Below, piece after piece: positions 25,281 through 35,031 of a DNA stretch of 64,000 nucleotides. The DNA lies in NCBI RefSeq assembly GCF_005116575.1, contig NZ_SWCN01000007.1, forward strand, positions 124,001-188,000, written 5' to 3'. The first letter of the stretch is position 1. Each line of letters opens with the position of its first letter. The stretch is from Desulforhopalus sp. IMCC35007. Its GTDB lineage: Bacteria > Desulfobacterota > Desulfobulbia > Desulfobulbales > Desulfocapsaceae. The notes beneath the pieces were generated by a model that ran no database searches, was not told the origin of the DNA, and worked only from the letters and a program-made list of their open reading frames with translations. Both the position numbers and the translations under genes were made by a program.

Positions 25281-27278
25281 ATGCAACAATACAACAGAGA
25301 CCTGATCCTTCACCAGTGGCAAAATTTAATTAACAGACGGCCAGTAGATCCAGCCACTGTCCGTCCTGAGATATTAAAATCATGGCATCATTGTCTGGAG
25401 AATAACATCGATCCTCATGGTGATATGCAACGTTGCACTGATGTAGAGGCTTTGTTAGACCGATCAAAGGAACTTATTACTGCAGCGGAACCGTTCATGG
25501 CCATGATCAATGAAGTGATAGCCGGAAGCGGTCTGCGCATTGACTGCATTGATCATGACGGATATTTTCTTTGTTCCTGTGGAGACCCGACGCTGCTTCA
25601 GGAATCGGAATTCAACGGTTTCGTAACAGGATGTAACGTTAACCTCAACACCTTGGGAACCAATGCGGCAGGCCTCAGCTTATCACTGAAACACCCTGTT
25701 CAGGTATTGGGCCCTGAACACTACAATATCAGCCTTCACAATTTATATTGTTCAGCAACCCCTATCTTTGCACCCGGATCAGAACTTGTTGGTGTCCTCA
25801 ATATATTAAGCTATGCGACTCCCCAAAACCGACAAACTCTCGGTTTGACCACCTCACTTGCAAAGGCTATTGAAAACCAGCTTGCCTTGACCAAAACCAT
25901 AACATCGCTCAAGATATCAAATGTGGAACTCAAAACGATTATGGAATACCTGCCCCAAGGGGTCATAGCATTAAATGACTTGGGGGAGGTCGTGAGCTAC
26001 AACCGCAAAACACTCGAAATATTCTCAATCACTGGAAAATCGAACATCAAACAACGTACGAAACAACTCAGGACAATTATAGATGATCTGCAACTCTCGC
26101 CGGCTATCGTCAAGGGGCGGGAAAAGGAGTATACAATCAGCATCGGTGGCAGAAAAAAATCATATATAATAAATGCCCACTCGATTGAAAATGGGGAGCG
26201 AACCCTGGTCATGGTTGAGGATAACAGTCGTATTCAAAGTTTATCCGCCGCGCAATCAAACAGAACAAGCTACACCTTCAACGATATAAATGGTAGATGT
26301 CCGGGAATTATCAAGGCAAGGGAACTTGCGACCATGGTTGCCGCAACGGACTCAAGTGTCCTCCTGGTCGGGGAATCAGGGACTGGAAAGGAGCTGTTTG
26401 CACAGGCTATCCATGCAGCAAGCGGTCGCTCCAGAAAGCCCTTTGTTGCAATCAACTGCGGGGCAATTCCTGCGGATATCATTGAAAGTGAACTTTTCGG
26501 ATATGAGCCCGGAGCATTCACCGGAGCTCGGGAGGCGGGCAAACCTGGAAGGCTGGAGACCGCTTCCGGCGGGACTCTATTTCTGGACGAGGTTGAGGCT
26601 ATGCCTCTGAGTTTTCAGATAAAGCTCCTGCGGGCATTTTCTTCCAAAAGCATGGTTCGTGTGGGTGGCATTGCAGAAATCCCACTCAACCTCAGAATAA
26701 TTTCCGCATCAAAAGCAAACCTGCTTGAAGAAGTAAGCCAGGGACGCTTCAGAGAAGACCTCTATTACAGAATTGCTACCTTTCCAATCCAAATTCCACC
26801 CCTTAATAAACGGGGTGATGATATTCGTCTTTTGGCAAAACAATTTCTCGAACAACTTTCATCCGAGTACGCAAGGCCACTTATTTCGGCAGATGAAAGC
26901 TTTTATAATGCCCTCAGTGCGTATACCTGGCGAGGAAATATTCGTGAACTCCGTAACACTATTGAGCGAGCTGTAGTTATCGGTCTCGACGAAGATATTC
27001 TGACACCGCTCCAGCTTCCAGAACCGGTACAAATCTCATGGATGGCAAACAAATTCAAACAAAAGGCTGAAGTATCTACTGCCAAAAATCTCCATCCTGA
27101 GAGATCAATGTTAAAAATAGCCGAAGACGCTGTTATCACAATGGTTCTTGAAGAAGAAAGTGGTAATATATCCCGCTCTGCAAGAAAATTGGGTATTGCA
27201 CGATCAACATTGTATCAAAAAATAGAAGCCAGTCCCCAGCTCTCAGCTGTCGTAAATTCGGACAGTCCAATCAACTGA
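25281..27278 (+). CDS. Sigma-54-dependent transcriptional activator, AcoR-like (GAF-PAS-AAA-Fis)
   Basis: The 665-residue protein starts with an AcoR-like helical segment ([15 protein letters not shown]). A GAF-type sensor domain spans about 60-205 and a PAS domain about 210-310. The AAA+ domain (about 330-570) contains the Walker A motif GESGTGKE at 364, the sigma-54 contact loop as GAFTGA near 411, the Walker B sequence [10 protein letters not shown] and the arginine-finger region [10 protein letters not shown] Fis-type HTH ends the protein ([19 protein letters not shown]). There is no receiver domain, so activity should be set by a small ligand or partner and not by phosphorylation. A match to the -24/-12 promoter lies 173 bases downstream of its stop, just before aldA, which makes aldA its probable target. 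AcoR relatives control acetoin, glycerol or alcohol use. Confidence 0.95.
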   Translation: MQQYNRDLILHQWQNLINRRPVDPATVRPEILKSWHHCLENNIDPHGDMQRCTDVEALLDRSKELITAAEPFMAMINEVIAGSGLRIDCIDHDGYFLCSCGDPTLLQESEFNGFVTGCNVNLNTLGTNAAGLSLSLKHPVQVLGPEHYNISLHNLYCSATPIFAPGSELVGVLNILSYATPQNRQTLGLTTSLAKAIENQLALTKTITSLKISNVELKTIMEYLPQGVIALNDLGEVVSYNRKTLEIFSITGKSNIKQRTKQLRTIIDDLQLSPAIVKGREKEYTISIGGRKKSYIINAHSIENGERTLVMVEDNSRIQSLSAAQSNRTSYTFNDINGRCPGIIKARELATMVAATDSSVLLVGESGTGKELFAQAIHAASGRSRKPFVAINCGAIPADIIESELFGYEPGAFTGAREAGKPGRLETASGGTLFLDEVEAMPLSFQIKLLRAFSSKSMVRVGGIAEIPLNLRIISASKANLLEEVSQGRFREDLYYRIATFPIQIPPLNKRGDDIRLLAKQFLEQLSSEYARPLISADESFYNALSAYTWRGNIRELRNTIERAVVIGLDEDILTPLQLPEPVQISWMANKFKQKAEVSTAKNLHPERSMLKIAEDAVITMVLEEESGNISRSARKLGIARSTLYQKIEASPQLSAVVNSDSPIN

Positions 27279-27450
27279 CCGATTTTCCTACACCTCGCAG
27301 TGCAACGATGCAAATACCTCATATTTCGCTAAATGTACTTGCATACCACCTGTCCTGAACTCCCTGCAGTTGTACGATATTCAGACACCTTAGCTACTCA
27401 CACACCTCTTCTCAAAATGATATTCACACAATAACAGCATGTTACCGCCA

Positions 27451-27467
27451 TGGCACAGCGCGTGCAT
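27451..27467 (+). promoter_or_regulatory. Sigma-54 (-24/-12) promoter for aldA
   Basis: The sequence TGGCACAGCGCGTGCAT matches the sigma-54 consensus TGGCAC-N5-TTGCA, with the invariant GG (27452-27453) and GC (27464-27465) exactly ten bases apart. Transcription would start near 27476, leaving a short leader with AGGAGG before the aldA ATG at 27521. The gene directly upstream encodes a sigma-54 activator, which strengthens the call. Confidence 0.85.
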
Positions 27468-27520
27468 CTTCTGCGAAAGAGGCAACAGGATTTGTTATCT
27501 AATTCAACGAGGAGGTTTAC

Positions 27521-28954
27521 ATGAGAGAATATCTACAATTTATCAATGGCTCACTGGTTAAATCACATTCCAGTGAGATGATTGAAGTAGAAAATCCGTA
27601 CACCGGAGTGACCATGGCGCTCGCCCCCCAGGGAGATGAGAACGATGCTCAGAAAGCACTTGAAGCGGCCCAGAATGCCCAGAGCGCATGGGCTGCTCAA
27701 CCGGCTGCGGTTCGCGCCACCTACTTGCAGAAAATGGCAAAAGCCATCAGGGAAAACAGGATAGAACTCGCTGAAATATTGGCCAGTGAGCAGGCAAAGG
27801 TACTTCCGCTCGCTCAGGTTGAGGTCGATTTTACTGCAGACTATTTCGATTATTACGCAGGATGGGCCAGAATTTATGAGGGTGAAATAATCCAGAGTGA
27901 TCGGCCCAAAGAAAATATCCTGCTTTTCAGGCAACCAATCGGTGTAATTGTCGGTATCTGTCCCTGGAACTTTCCATTGTTTGTTATGGCCCGTAAAGTA
28001 GCTCCTGCCCTTTTGACCGGTAATACAGTCGTCATCAAACCAAGCAGCGAAACACCAGCGACTACCATGGAGTTTGCAAAACTCGTTGCAGGGCTCGATC
28101 TCCCAGCGGGTGTACTGAATATCATTTCCGGCCGTGGCGCAACACTTGGAGAAACTCTCGTCCGCAGCCCTATAACCGGAATGGTTACCCTCACCGGAAG
28201 TGTTGAAGCGGGAAGCAGGATCATTGCCGCAACAGCCGAAAACATTACCAAATGCTCGCTGGAACTTGGCGGGAAGGCTCCGGCAATTGTCTGTGCGGAC
28301 GCAGACCTTGATCTGGCGGTTAAAGCAGTGGTCGCATCCAGGGTTATTTTCAGCGGCCAGGTATGTAACTGTGCTGAGCGTGTTTATGTACAGAAGGAGG
28401 TGGCCGAGGAATTCACAGCGAAGTTAGTCAAAGCGATGAAGGCAGTAACGTATAACGATCCATTTTTCACTCCGGTGCCAGACATGAGCTCTCAGGTGAG
28501 TCTTGACCAGTTGAACAAGATTGAGGCTATGGTTGAGCGAGCCAGACAGGAAGGTGCCGAGGTTCTCTGTGGAGGCAAAAAAGCCGACATGGATAGCGGT
28601 TATTTCTTTGAGCCAACGGTTCTCGGCAAATGCAGCCAGAATTATGAGGTGGTTAAAAAAGAAGTCTTTGGCCCAGTTCTCCCTGTACTGACCTACAGTG
28701 ACCTTGATGAGGCTATTGACCTTGCAAATGATTGTGAATATGGCTTGACCTCATCAATATATACTGCGAATATCGGCAAGGCTTTTGAGGCCATCAACCG
28801 CCTCAAGTTTGGTGAAACATATGTGAACAGGGAAAATTTTGAAGCTATGCAAGGTTTTCACGCTGGTTGGCGTAAGTCGGGTATAGGAGGGGCAGACGGC
28901 AAGCACGGCCTCTATGAGTATTTACAAACCCACGTTGCCTATATCCAATACTAA
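27521..28954 (+). CDS. aldA: Lactaldehyde/glycolaldehyde dehydrogenase (AldA)
   Basis: This NAD-dependent enzyme oxidises lactaldehyde to lactate and glycolaldehyde to glycolate. The 477-residue protein follows E. coli AldA closely along its length as I recall it: FTADYFDYYAGWARIYEGEI, the cofactor site PWNFPLFVMARKVAPALL, the general base Glu248 in LELGGKAPAIV and the catalytic Cys282 in FSGQVCNCAERVYV. The C-terminal signature NRENFEAMQGFHAGWRKSG is also present. It is cytoplasmic. It sits behind a sigma-54 promoter and ahead of the glcG-like gene, from which it is separated by 25 bases. With malate synthase nearby, a route from glycolaldehyde through glycolate and glyoxylate to malate is plausible; a glycolate oxidase is not in view. 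Confidence 0.95.
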   Translation: MREYLQFINGSLVKSHSSEMIEVENPYTGVTMALAPQGDENDAQKALEAAQNAQSAWAAQPAAVRATYLQKMAKAIRENRIELAEILASEQAKVLPLAQVEVDFTADYFDYYAGWARIYEGEIIQSDRPKENILLFRQPIGVIVGICPWNFPLFVMARKVAPALLTGNTVVIKPSSETPATTMEFAKLVAGLDLPAGVLNIISGRGATLGETLVRSPITGMVTLTGSVEAGSRIIAATAENITKCSLELGGKAPAIVCADADLDLAVKAVVASRVIFSGQVCNCAERVYVQKEVAEEFTAKLVKAMKAVTYNDPFFTPVPDMSSQVSLDQLNKIEAMVERARQEGAEVLCGGKKADMDSGYFFEPTVLGKCSQNYEVVKKEVFGPVLPVLTYSDLDEAIDLANDCEYGLTSSIYTANIGKAFEAINRLKFGETYVNRENFEAMQGFHAGWRKSGIGGADGKHGLYEYLQTHVAYIQY

Positions 28955-28979
28955 TTCCTAATCCATAAGAGGTGTGCAC

Positions 28980-29465
28980 ATGAATATCAGAAATCTCGTC
29001 AGTATTATGGCTGTTGTGCTTTTGTTTGGGATAGCAGGTGGAAAAAACGCATATGCCACAGAGGCAAAAATGACCTTGGATATGGCCCTGCCAATGATCA
29101 AAGCAGCAGAAGCAAAAGCCAAAGAGATCGGGGTACCGATGGTTGTTACAGTTTTGGACGGCGGCGGCAATATGGTTGCCCAACACCGAATGGACGATGC
29201 ACTCCTTGTCAGTGTTGAGGTCAGTCTGAACAAAGCGTATTCCGCCGTGGCTGTCAAATTACCAACGGACACATTAGGAGAATTGTCCCAGCCGGGAGCA
29301 ATGCTCTACGGCCTGCAAAACGCCAGCCGTATGATCATCTTTGGTGGTGGAGTCCCCGTTAAGGTAGACGGAAAGATAATAGGTGGCCTCGGGGTAAGCG
29401 GTGGCTCGGTTGAAGAAGATATGCAATGCATGAACGCTGGCTTAGCCGCATTTGCAGGCAAATAA
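28980..29465 (+). CDS. Secreted GlcG/HbpS-family protein
   Basis: The start is the ATG at 28980, six bases after AAGAGGT; an in-frame GTG two codons earlier is less likely. Residues 1-25 form a signal peptide ending in AYA, so the mature protein is periplasmic. The rest is a single GlcG/HbpS domain: MTLDMALPMIKAAEAKAKEIG, PMVVTVLDGGGNMVAQHRMDDA and GVPVKVDGKIIGGLGVSGGS with the C-terminal EDMQCMNAGLAAF. GlcG occurs in glycolate operons and HbpS relatives bind haem or aquo-cobalamin; the true function is unsettled. It shares the sigma-54 transcript with aldA. A GC-rich dyad near 29492-29520 follows, which may end the transcript. Confidence 0.88.
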   Translation: MNIRNLVSIMAVVLLFGIAGGKNAYATEAKMTLDMALPMIKAAEAKAKEIGVPMVVTVLDGGGNMVAQHRMDDALLVSVEVSLNKAYSAVAVKLPTDTLGELSQPGAMLYGLQNASRMIIFGGGVPVKVDGKIIGGLGVSGGSVEEDMQCMNAGLAAFAGK

Positions 29466-29874
29466 CAGAGGATTGTAACGATCTATACCTTCTCCCCTCC
29501 TCTCTCATGCGGGGAGGAGGTTAATTCTTCGACTCCATTCTCTTTTCTAACCTGACCTATCCTGTCTGTCACTCAGCCACTCAGCAACCACCGGCCTAAA
29601 GTCGGGGAAGATCAATCTCGCAAACTACAAGTCCTGCAATACGGGCAAATCCCAACTATTCGATGTCAAATTTACCGTTGTGGTCTTTTGCAAAGCGATA
29701 AAGGGAAGGATTCATTGGTCATCTCTCTTGAAAGTGCACCTGAAGCAATAGAAGTGTGGCTGGTGCTGAAAAATGAGCTATACTGCTGAATAAGCGAGAG
29801 ATAAAAGGTTACATATGCTATCATATATAGAAGCTCATTGATACTAACCGTCCATTTTCTTGGATTTTGAGGCC
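29466..29874. other. 409-base gap leading into an IS remnant
   Basis: Directly after the glcG-like gene is a dyad (CCTCCTC, 11-base loop, GAGGAGG, about 29500-29522) without a clear T tract, a possible terminator. An 8-base inverted pair AATGAGCT (29772-29779) and AGCTCATT (29832-29839) lies before the transposase fragment and may belong to the end of the insertion sequence. No intact gene is seen. Confidence 0.4.
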
Positions 29875-30318
29875 ATGAAACCGAAGTCATCTCCTCAGCA
29901 GAATCCCCAAGCAGATCAATTCAGGGACGAGCTTCAAAACATGATCACCCCCTTGCGCTCTCTAGTCCAATTATCAGAAGTTGTGAACAGGGGCCAACTC
30001 ACCCAAATATTTGCTCAGTCATTCAATTCAGAAAAAAGCCGGCCGGCCATCAGTACACGACTGATGATTGCACTCCATTATTTCAAGTACACATTTGACC
30101 TCAGTGAGGACGATGTTCTTCATGGCTGGCTTGAAAATCCCTATGGGCAGTACTTTAGTGGCATGAAGTACCTTGGCTATAAACTCTCCATCCATCCGAC
30201 TAGTGTGGCCAAATGGAGGAATAGGATCGGTACGGCTGGAGTTAAGTCAGCTGGCAGAAAAGCTGAGTGCAATGGTTGGTCGTTTTACAGTTTGAAAACG
30301 AGGCGGCAGGAGATATAA
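29875..30318 (+). pseudogene. IS5-type transposase, N-terminal fragment
   Basis: The reading frame encodes the N-terminal DUF772-type domain of an IS5-group transposase: an alpha-helical start, then ISTRLMIALHYFKYTFDLSEDDV and GWLENPYGQYFSGMKYLGYK. Full-length proteins have 350 or more residues with a DDE catalytic domain. Here recognisable homology stops after roughly 130 residues (about 30,270), and the frame closes inside the leader of the binding-protein gene. The catalytic part is absent from the window, so the element is dead. It marks an old insertion or deletion boundary immediately before the binding protein-kinase operon. Confidence 0.75.
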
Positions 30319-30320
30319 CC

Positions 30321-31250
30321 ATGACAGGACACACGTACCCCATAGCTATAAGAAAGCTTATCTGTTGGCTTCTGTTTGTCTTCATAACGCTGACAGTTAA
30401 AGTGACCAGGGCAGATGGTTACGCTGAAGTAATGCAACGGGGGACGCTTCGTCATCTCGGGGTACCGTATGCCAAATTTGTTACTGGCAGTGGTGACGGG
30501 CTCGATGTTGAGCTCGCACAATTATTCGCAGCCCATTTGGGGGTTGCCTATCAATATGTGGAAACGAGCTGGGAAAATGCCATTTCTGACCTGACCGGCA
30601 ATAAAATCACCACATCTGAACAGGATATAACTGTTGGCACCAATGTAGCAATACATGGAGACCTGCTAGCCAACGGCTTGACCATCCTGCCCTGGCGGCA
30701 GAAAGTCATTGATTATTCCATACCAACATTTCCTTCCGGCGTATGGCTGATGGTACGGGCTGATTATCCCGCTGACCCTATAGTACCTTCTGGTGATCTT
30801 CAAACCGATATTGAAGCAACTGTCGCTTTAGCCCAGGGACATGACATCATGGCGATTGCCGGAGGTTGCCTTGATCCCGCGTTGAGCCGGCTTAAAGGTT
30901 CCGACATTCATGTGAAATTAATGCCTAGTGGAATGAATCTCAATGAGTTGATTCCGGTCCTTGTCAACAATGAAGCTGACGGCACGGTGATAGATGTCCC
31001 CGATGCCCTGGTCGGTATCCAAAAATGGCCGGGGAAGATCAAGGTCCTGGGACCTCTCACGCCGCCGCAGCAAATGGGTTTTGGCTTTGCTAAAACGTCG
31101 ACGAGGCTTCGGGACGAGTTTAACATATTTTTCAAAAAATGTGTGAGATCGGGACAGTATCAGAAGTTGGTGCAAAAATATTACCCTTCTATTTTTACCT
31201 ATTATCCGGCATTTTTCACGGAACAACAACGTCTGCTCATGGAACAATAA
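30321..31250 (+). CDS. Periplasmic solute-binding protein (SBP family 3-like) next to a kinase
   Basis: The start is the ATG at 30321 with GGAGAT nine bases upstream. A signal peptide covers about residues 1-31 (hydrophobic LICWLLFVFITLTV). The mature part resembles amino-acid-type binding proteins: MQRGTLRHLGVPYAKFVTGSGDGLDVELAQLFAAHLGV, then ETSWENAISDL and GTNVAIHGDLLANGLTILPWR, and a C-terminal lobe with VNNEADGTVIDVPDAL. No ABC permease or ATPase is near. It is followed 15 bases later by the split histidine kinase and then a receiver protein. It is therefore more likely a sensory subunit that presents its ligand to the kinase than a transporter part. The ligand is unknown. Confidence 0.8.
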   Translation: MTGHTYPIAIRKLICWLLFVFITLTVKVTRADGYAEVMQRGTLRHLGVPYAKFVTGSGDGLDVELAQLFAAHLGVAYQYVETSWENAISDLTGNKITTSEQDITVGTNVAIHGDLLANGLTILPWRQKVIDYSIPTFPSGVWLMVRADYPADPIVPSGDLQTDIEATVALAQGHDIMAIAGGCLDPALSRLKGSDIHVKLMPSGMNLNELIPVLVNNEADGTVIDVPDALVGIQKWPGKIKVLGPLTPPQQMGFGFAKTSTRLRDEFNIFFKKCVRSGQYQKLVQKYYPSIFTYYPAFFTEQQRLLMEQ

Positions 31251-31265
31251 AGGGTGGTTACTTCA

Positions 31266-33822
31266 ATGAAATCTGTTTCAAGCAGACGCGCAAATATCGC
31301 AATTGCTCTGGTTGTTATATTCATCATCGGCTATGTGAGTCTTCTGCTGGTAAGCAACTACATCTCACACGTCAGGCTGGTGGACGCCTCCCAGAAACAG
31401 TTTATCTATGTTGTTGAGAAACAGGCTCTAGCGGTCCAATATTTCCTCAACGAGCGCGAAAAAGATTTGACCGAAATCTCGAGTTGCAGAGAGCTTTCCA
31501 CTTATTTTGAGAACAAGGCCCTCGGCATGTCGCTGGAGTATGGTTTAACGACGAGCCTCCTGAATATACAGAAACATTTCAACACCATATTGCAGTCCAG
31601 ACACTTTGATACTCAGCGGATATACGACTGGATTGCCTTAATCGGGCCTGATGGTAAAACAAGCATCATAACCTCTCCTGAAAAGAATAAAACGGCGTCG
31701 GTTCGCTTGCTCAATTCTCTTGCCAGTTCCTTAGAAGAGCATAAAAGAATTATTTTTGTAAAAAAAGGTACAACAACACATGCTCTTTTTTGGAAGCCCT
31801 ATTTTTTTAAAGAGCAGGTGAAGGGCTATATTGTGGCCGACATGCCGTTAACTTCTATACTGGACTACCTGATTGATGCAGAGGCGATCCGAGCGGCATC
31901 GCAGTCCTATATCTTTTGTTCTGACTGTGCAACGCTCTACCCTGAGGATACGCTTGTCTCTTATGCACGGCTCGATAAAGCCGTCAACGCCGAGAAAAAG
32001 AACAGCGGTATACTCCATCTCTCCAATTCGACACGTGGTGGTGAGAATTTATCGGTAGTGTATGCGACCATTGGCGATACCAACTTGAAATTACTCAATG
32101 TCTTCCCGGAAGAGGAGTTGTCTGCAGGCGTAAAACCACGGAATACTTTACTAATTATGCTTCTTCTGTCTCTTCTCATTTTCGTAGGCGTTGGCCTTAC
32201 GTTCAGGAAAAATATTCAAAAGCAATTACTTGCCCGGCAAGTTGAAGAATCCCTGCGGAATGCTGAGGAACTCAATGACCGGAATAAGAAATTATCCGCT
32301 GAGATTTTTGAGCGAACCAAGGTTGAAAAGGCACTTGAAAACGCGAACAAGGAGATAGCGGAGGCCAGTGCCGTATTGAATTGTATGCTCAAATCGGCAA
32401 CGGAGTTTGCCATTGCAGCAATTGACACAGACTATCGTATTATTCATTTTAACCCGGCCGCAGAACGAATCTTAGGTGTTAAGGCCGAAGAAGTGATGGG
32501 AAAAAGAGTTATCGATATCCACTCCCTAAAAGATGTTGAGCATGATCGCTTTCGGCGTGGTCTTGATATTGCTCAAAAGGACGGTAAATATGAATACGAT
32601 ATCCTCCGTGAGAACCCGAATGGTGAAGAGCAGAGAATGCACGCAGTTGTTATGCCGATGTATGATGATTTATCCAACATTGTCGGCTTCAACTTCTTTG
32701 CACTCGACACCACCCAAAAATATATGGCGGATGAAAAACTGCGCATAAGTGAAGAACGCTACCGTACTCTTCTGGAAAACATACCTGACATCGTTTTCTC
32801 CGTTGATCAGCAGTTTGTCGTTCGCGATATCAATATGCCGCCTCATTTGTCCTATGGCCTGGAAGCAAAAGATATTATCGGCAAGCCTCTCAAAAAATAT
32901 GTGCATAAAAATGATCACAAACACCTCTTTGAGTTGACGCAATCCGACATTAACAGTCGGCGAACCGATAGACGTGGATTACGGTTTCGAATTGTTCCCG
33001 AACAGGGGGGGTGTTCACTGGGTAGAATTGAATATTCATTACGACTATGACAGCGAGGGAAACTTTCTTACCATCAATGGTGTGCTACGGGATATTACCG
33101 AACAGAAAGAACTCGAAGCGCAACTCATCCGTACGGAACGGCTCGCTGCAGTCGGACAGTTAGCAGCATCCATCGCCCATGAAATAAATTCTCCACTGGC
33201 GGGTATATCGGCCCTGCTTGGTCTCGTTCAGAAAAAAATATATGAAGATAAAGAGACACTCGAAAATGTGGAACTGATCCACAAGGCTTTTCAATCGATC
33301 ACCCTGACGGTACAGAATCTTCTAAATCTCTGCCGACCAGGTTTGGACACCTCGCAAAAAATTAACATAAACCTCATCATCAAAAATACAGTTGCTCTAT
33401 CGCGAGCGCACCTGAAAAACAAAGGTATTGGAACTCAGATAGACCTTTCGCCTGAGGTTCTCGCTTTTGAGTGTTTCCCACAGGAAATCAGCCAGGTCTT
33501 GCTGAATTTTATAAATAATTCGGTGGAAGCGATGGAAAACTGTTTAGAAACCACAAACAAAAAAATCATTATTCGCACAAAATCATCAGCGGAAAAGATT
33601 ATCGTCGAATATCGTGATACAGGCCCGGGCATTGCGGAACATGATATAGATAAGATTTTTGATCCGTTTTTCACCAAGAAAAAAAACATCGGTATGGGGG
33701 TTGGTTTGTCTATTTGTCATGACATTGTTGTTCGCAATAATGGCACAATTCGGGCTGTGGCTTCAACTGCCGGAGCACACTTTATTGTTGAATTTTCTCA
33801 TCCTTCCCCAGAGAAGAAATAA
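31266..33822 (+). pseudogene. PAS sensor histidine kinase, frame broken at a seven-G run
   Basis: Two overlapping frames together encode one kinase. The first (31266 to a TGA at 33050) has a helix near residues 8-30, a periplasmic region of about 260 residues, a second helix near 295-315, a coiled coil and two PAS domains. It breaks in the second PAS. The second frame completes that PAS (HWVELNIHYDYDSEG), then gives the dimerisation domain with the phosphoacceptor His in SIAHEINSPLAGISAL and the ATPase domain (DTGPGIAEHDIDKIF, GMGVGLSI). The break maps to GGGGGGG at 33006-33012: with six Gs the reading EQGG-VHWVE is continuous. The second half has no usable start of its own. The possible explanations are sequencing error, phase variation or recent mutation; the rest of the gene shows no decay. 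The gene lies between a binding protein and a receiver gene. Confidence 0.88.
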
Positions 33823-33858
33823 CCTTATGACAACACATAGAAATGAGAGGCAACTAAG

Positions 33859-34446
33859 ATGAGAAAGACTCCATACAATATTCTTCTGGTGGACGATGAC
33901 CCTTTTATTCTCGTCGGAATCCGTAAAGAACTTGAGTCAGAGGGATATGCTGTTTCTACAGCCGACTCCGGTGAGTCAGCCGTAGACTTTTTACAGAAGA
34001 ACAACGGGGCGATTGATCTGGTTATTACCGATTTAATTATGGGTAATGTTGATGGTATTGGGGTTCTTGAAACATCAAAACAGCTGCATCCCGAGTGCAT
34101 GGTGATGATTTTGACCGGTTATGGAGAACTCAGTTCGGCAATCGCCGCCATCAGGCTTGGAGCGGACGACTATATGCTCAAGCCGGGCAGTCCTGAGGAA
34201 CGTTGCTTTCGCATCAAGGAACTTATCAACAAATTCGAGTTGAAGAAAAAGCTCAAAATCTATGAAAATATTTTACCGATCTGTTGTGCCTGTAAACGAA
34301 TTCGTGACGACGCAGGGACTGAGAGAGGCGAAGGTCACTGGATCTCTGTGGAACAGTTTTTTAATGAAAAAAGTAAAATTCAGGTAACATCAACCTATTG
34401 TCCGGTTTGTTTTGAAAAAGAGATGGAAAAATTCAACAAGGGGTAG
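33859..34446 (+). CDS. Response regulator with C-terminal cysteine-rich (zinc-finger-like) tail
   Basis: The 195-residue protein has a receiver domain (1-120) with VDDD at 11-14, Asp58 (VITDLIMGNVDG), LTGYG near 87 and LKPGSPEE near 107. The usual proline after the phosphorylated Asp loop (IMP) is Gly here. After a helix (LINKFELKKKLKIYENI) comes a tail with CCAC, then GHWISVEQFF and YCPVC. This resembles the C..CK.IRDD..YW.....Y.........CP.C module that ends many receiver and PAS proteins of Deltaproteobacteria; its role is unknown and metal binding is inferred. It follows the split kinase by 36 bases and is its probable partner. Confidence 0.88.
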   Translation: MRKTPYNILLVDDDPFILVGIRKELESEGYAVSTADSGESAVDFLQKNNGAIDLVITDLIMGNVDGIGVLETSKQLHPECMVMILTGYGELSSAIAAIRLGADDYMLKPGSPEERCFRIKELINKFELKKKLKIYENILPICCACKRIRDDAGTERGEGHWISVEQFFNEKSKIQVTSTYCPVCFEKEMEKFNKG

Positions 34447-35031
34447 ACCGTCAGCTTGCATTTGTGAGAATCCCCCTGTGCATGTGCATATAAGGTATAA
34501 AATTGATCCTCTACAATGGTTTCATATTTTTGAAACCGGCTTTCCGGCCTAAGACAATCGTCTATCTTTTGGCAAGTATTCTTTTATGAGTAATCGTAAC
34601 GACTCACCTCTATCCTTCTTTGGTGCTGAATCTTTTCCTGTAAGAGCAACCTGAAGAACAGCGAGGGATTCTCCTGATTCCAAGAAATGGGTGATAAGGC
34701 CCAGATAGCCATAGATGAAGATTACATCTTCAAAGGTAAACAGGTGGAAAAGAGCCATCCTATCGGCGGTGAAATGGAGAAGTCGCATGTCTTTACGACT
34801 ATCTTAAAGCCCTGGAAACCCTTGAAAAAATATCTGTTAAAATATGTCTAATCGGTTTGACTTTTAAAATTTCCTATCATAAGCTTTCCAAGGTGACATC
34901 GTTATTCACTCCAATGTTGCCCTGCTCCAGAAATCAGTTGAAGTGATTCTCCGGGAATCGACAAAACATCACAAACAAATGAAGTTGTAAGCAAATTCTT
35001 GTCCGCTATAATTTTTTTAAGGATCCACTAC
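34447..35031. other. 585-base gap with a hairpin and a doubtful small frame
   Basis: A stem of seven (GGTTTCA, loop TATTTT, TGAAACC) lies at 34518-34537, followed by a small CCGG dyad, and may end the preceding operon. The minus strand at 34549-34788 encodes 79 residues (ending KEYLPKDRRLS) with protein-like text, and the plus strand at 34687-34851 another 54 residues. They overlap, neither has a clear ribosome site, and I recognise neither. At most one can be real. Confidence 0.3.
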
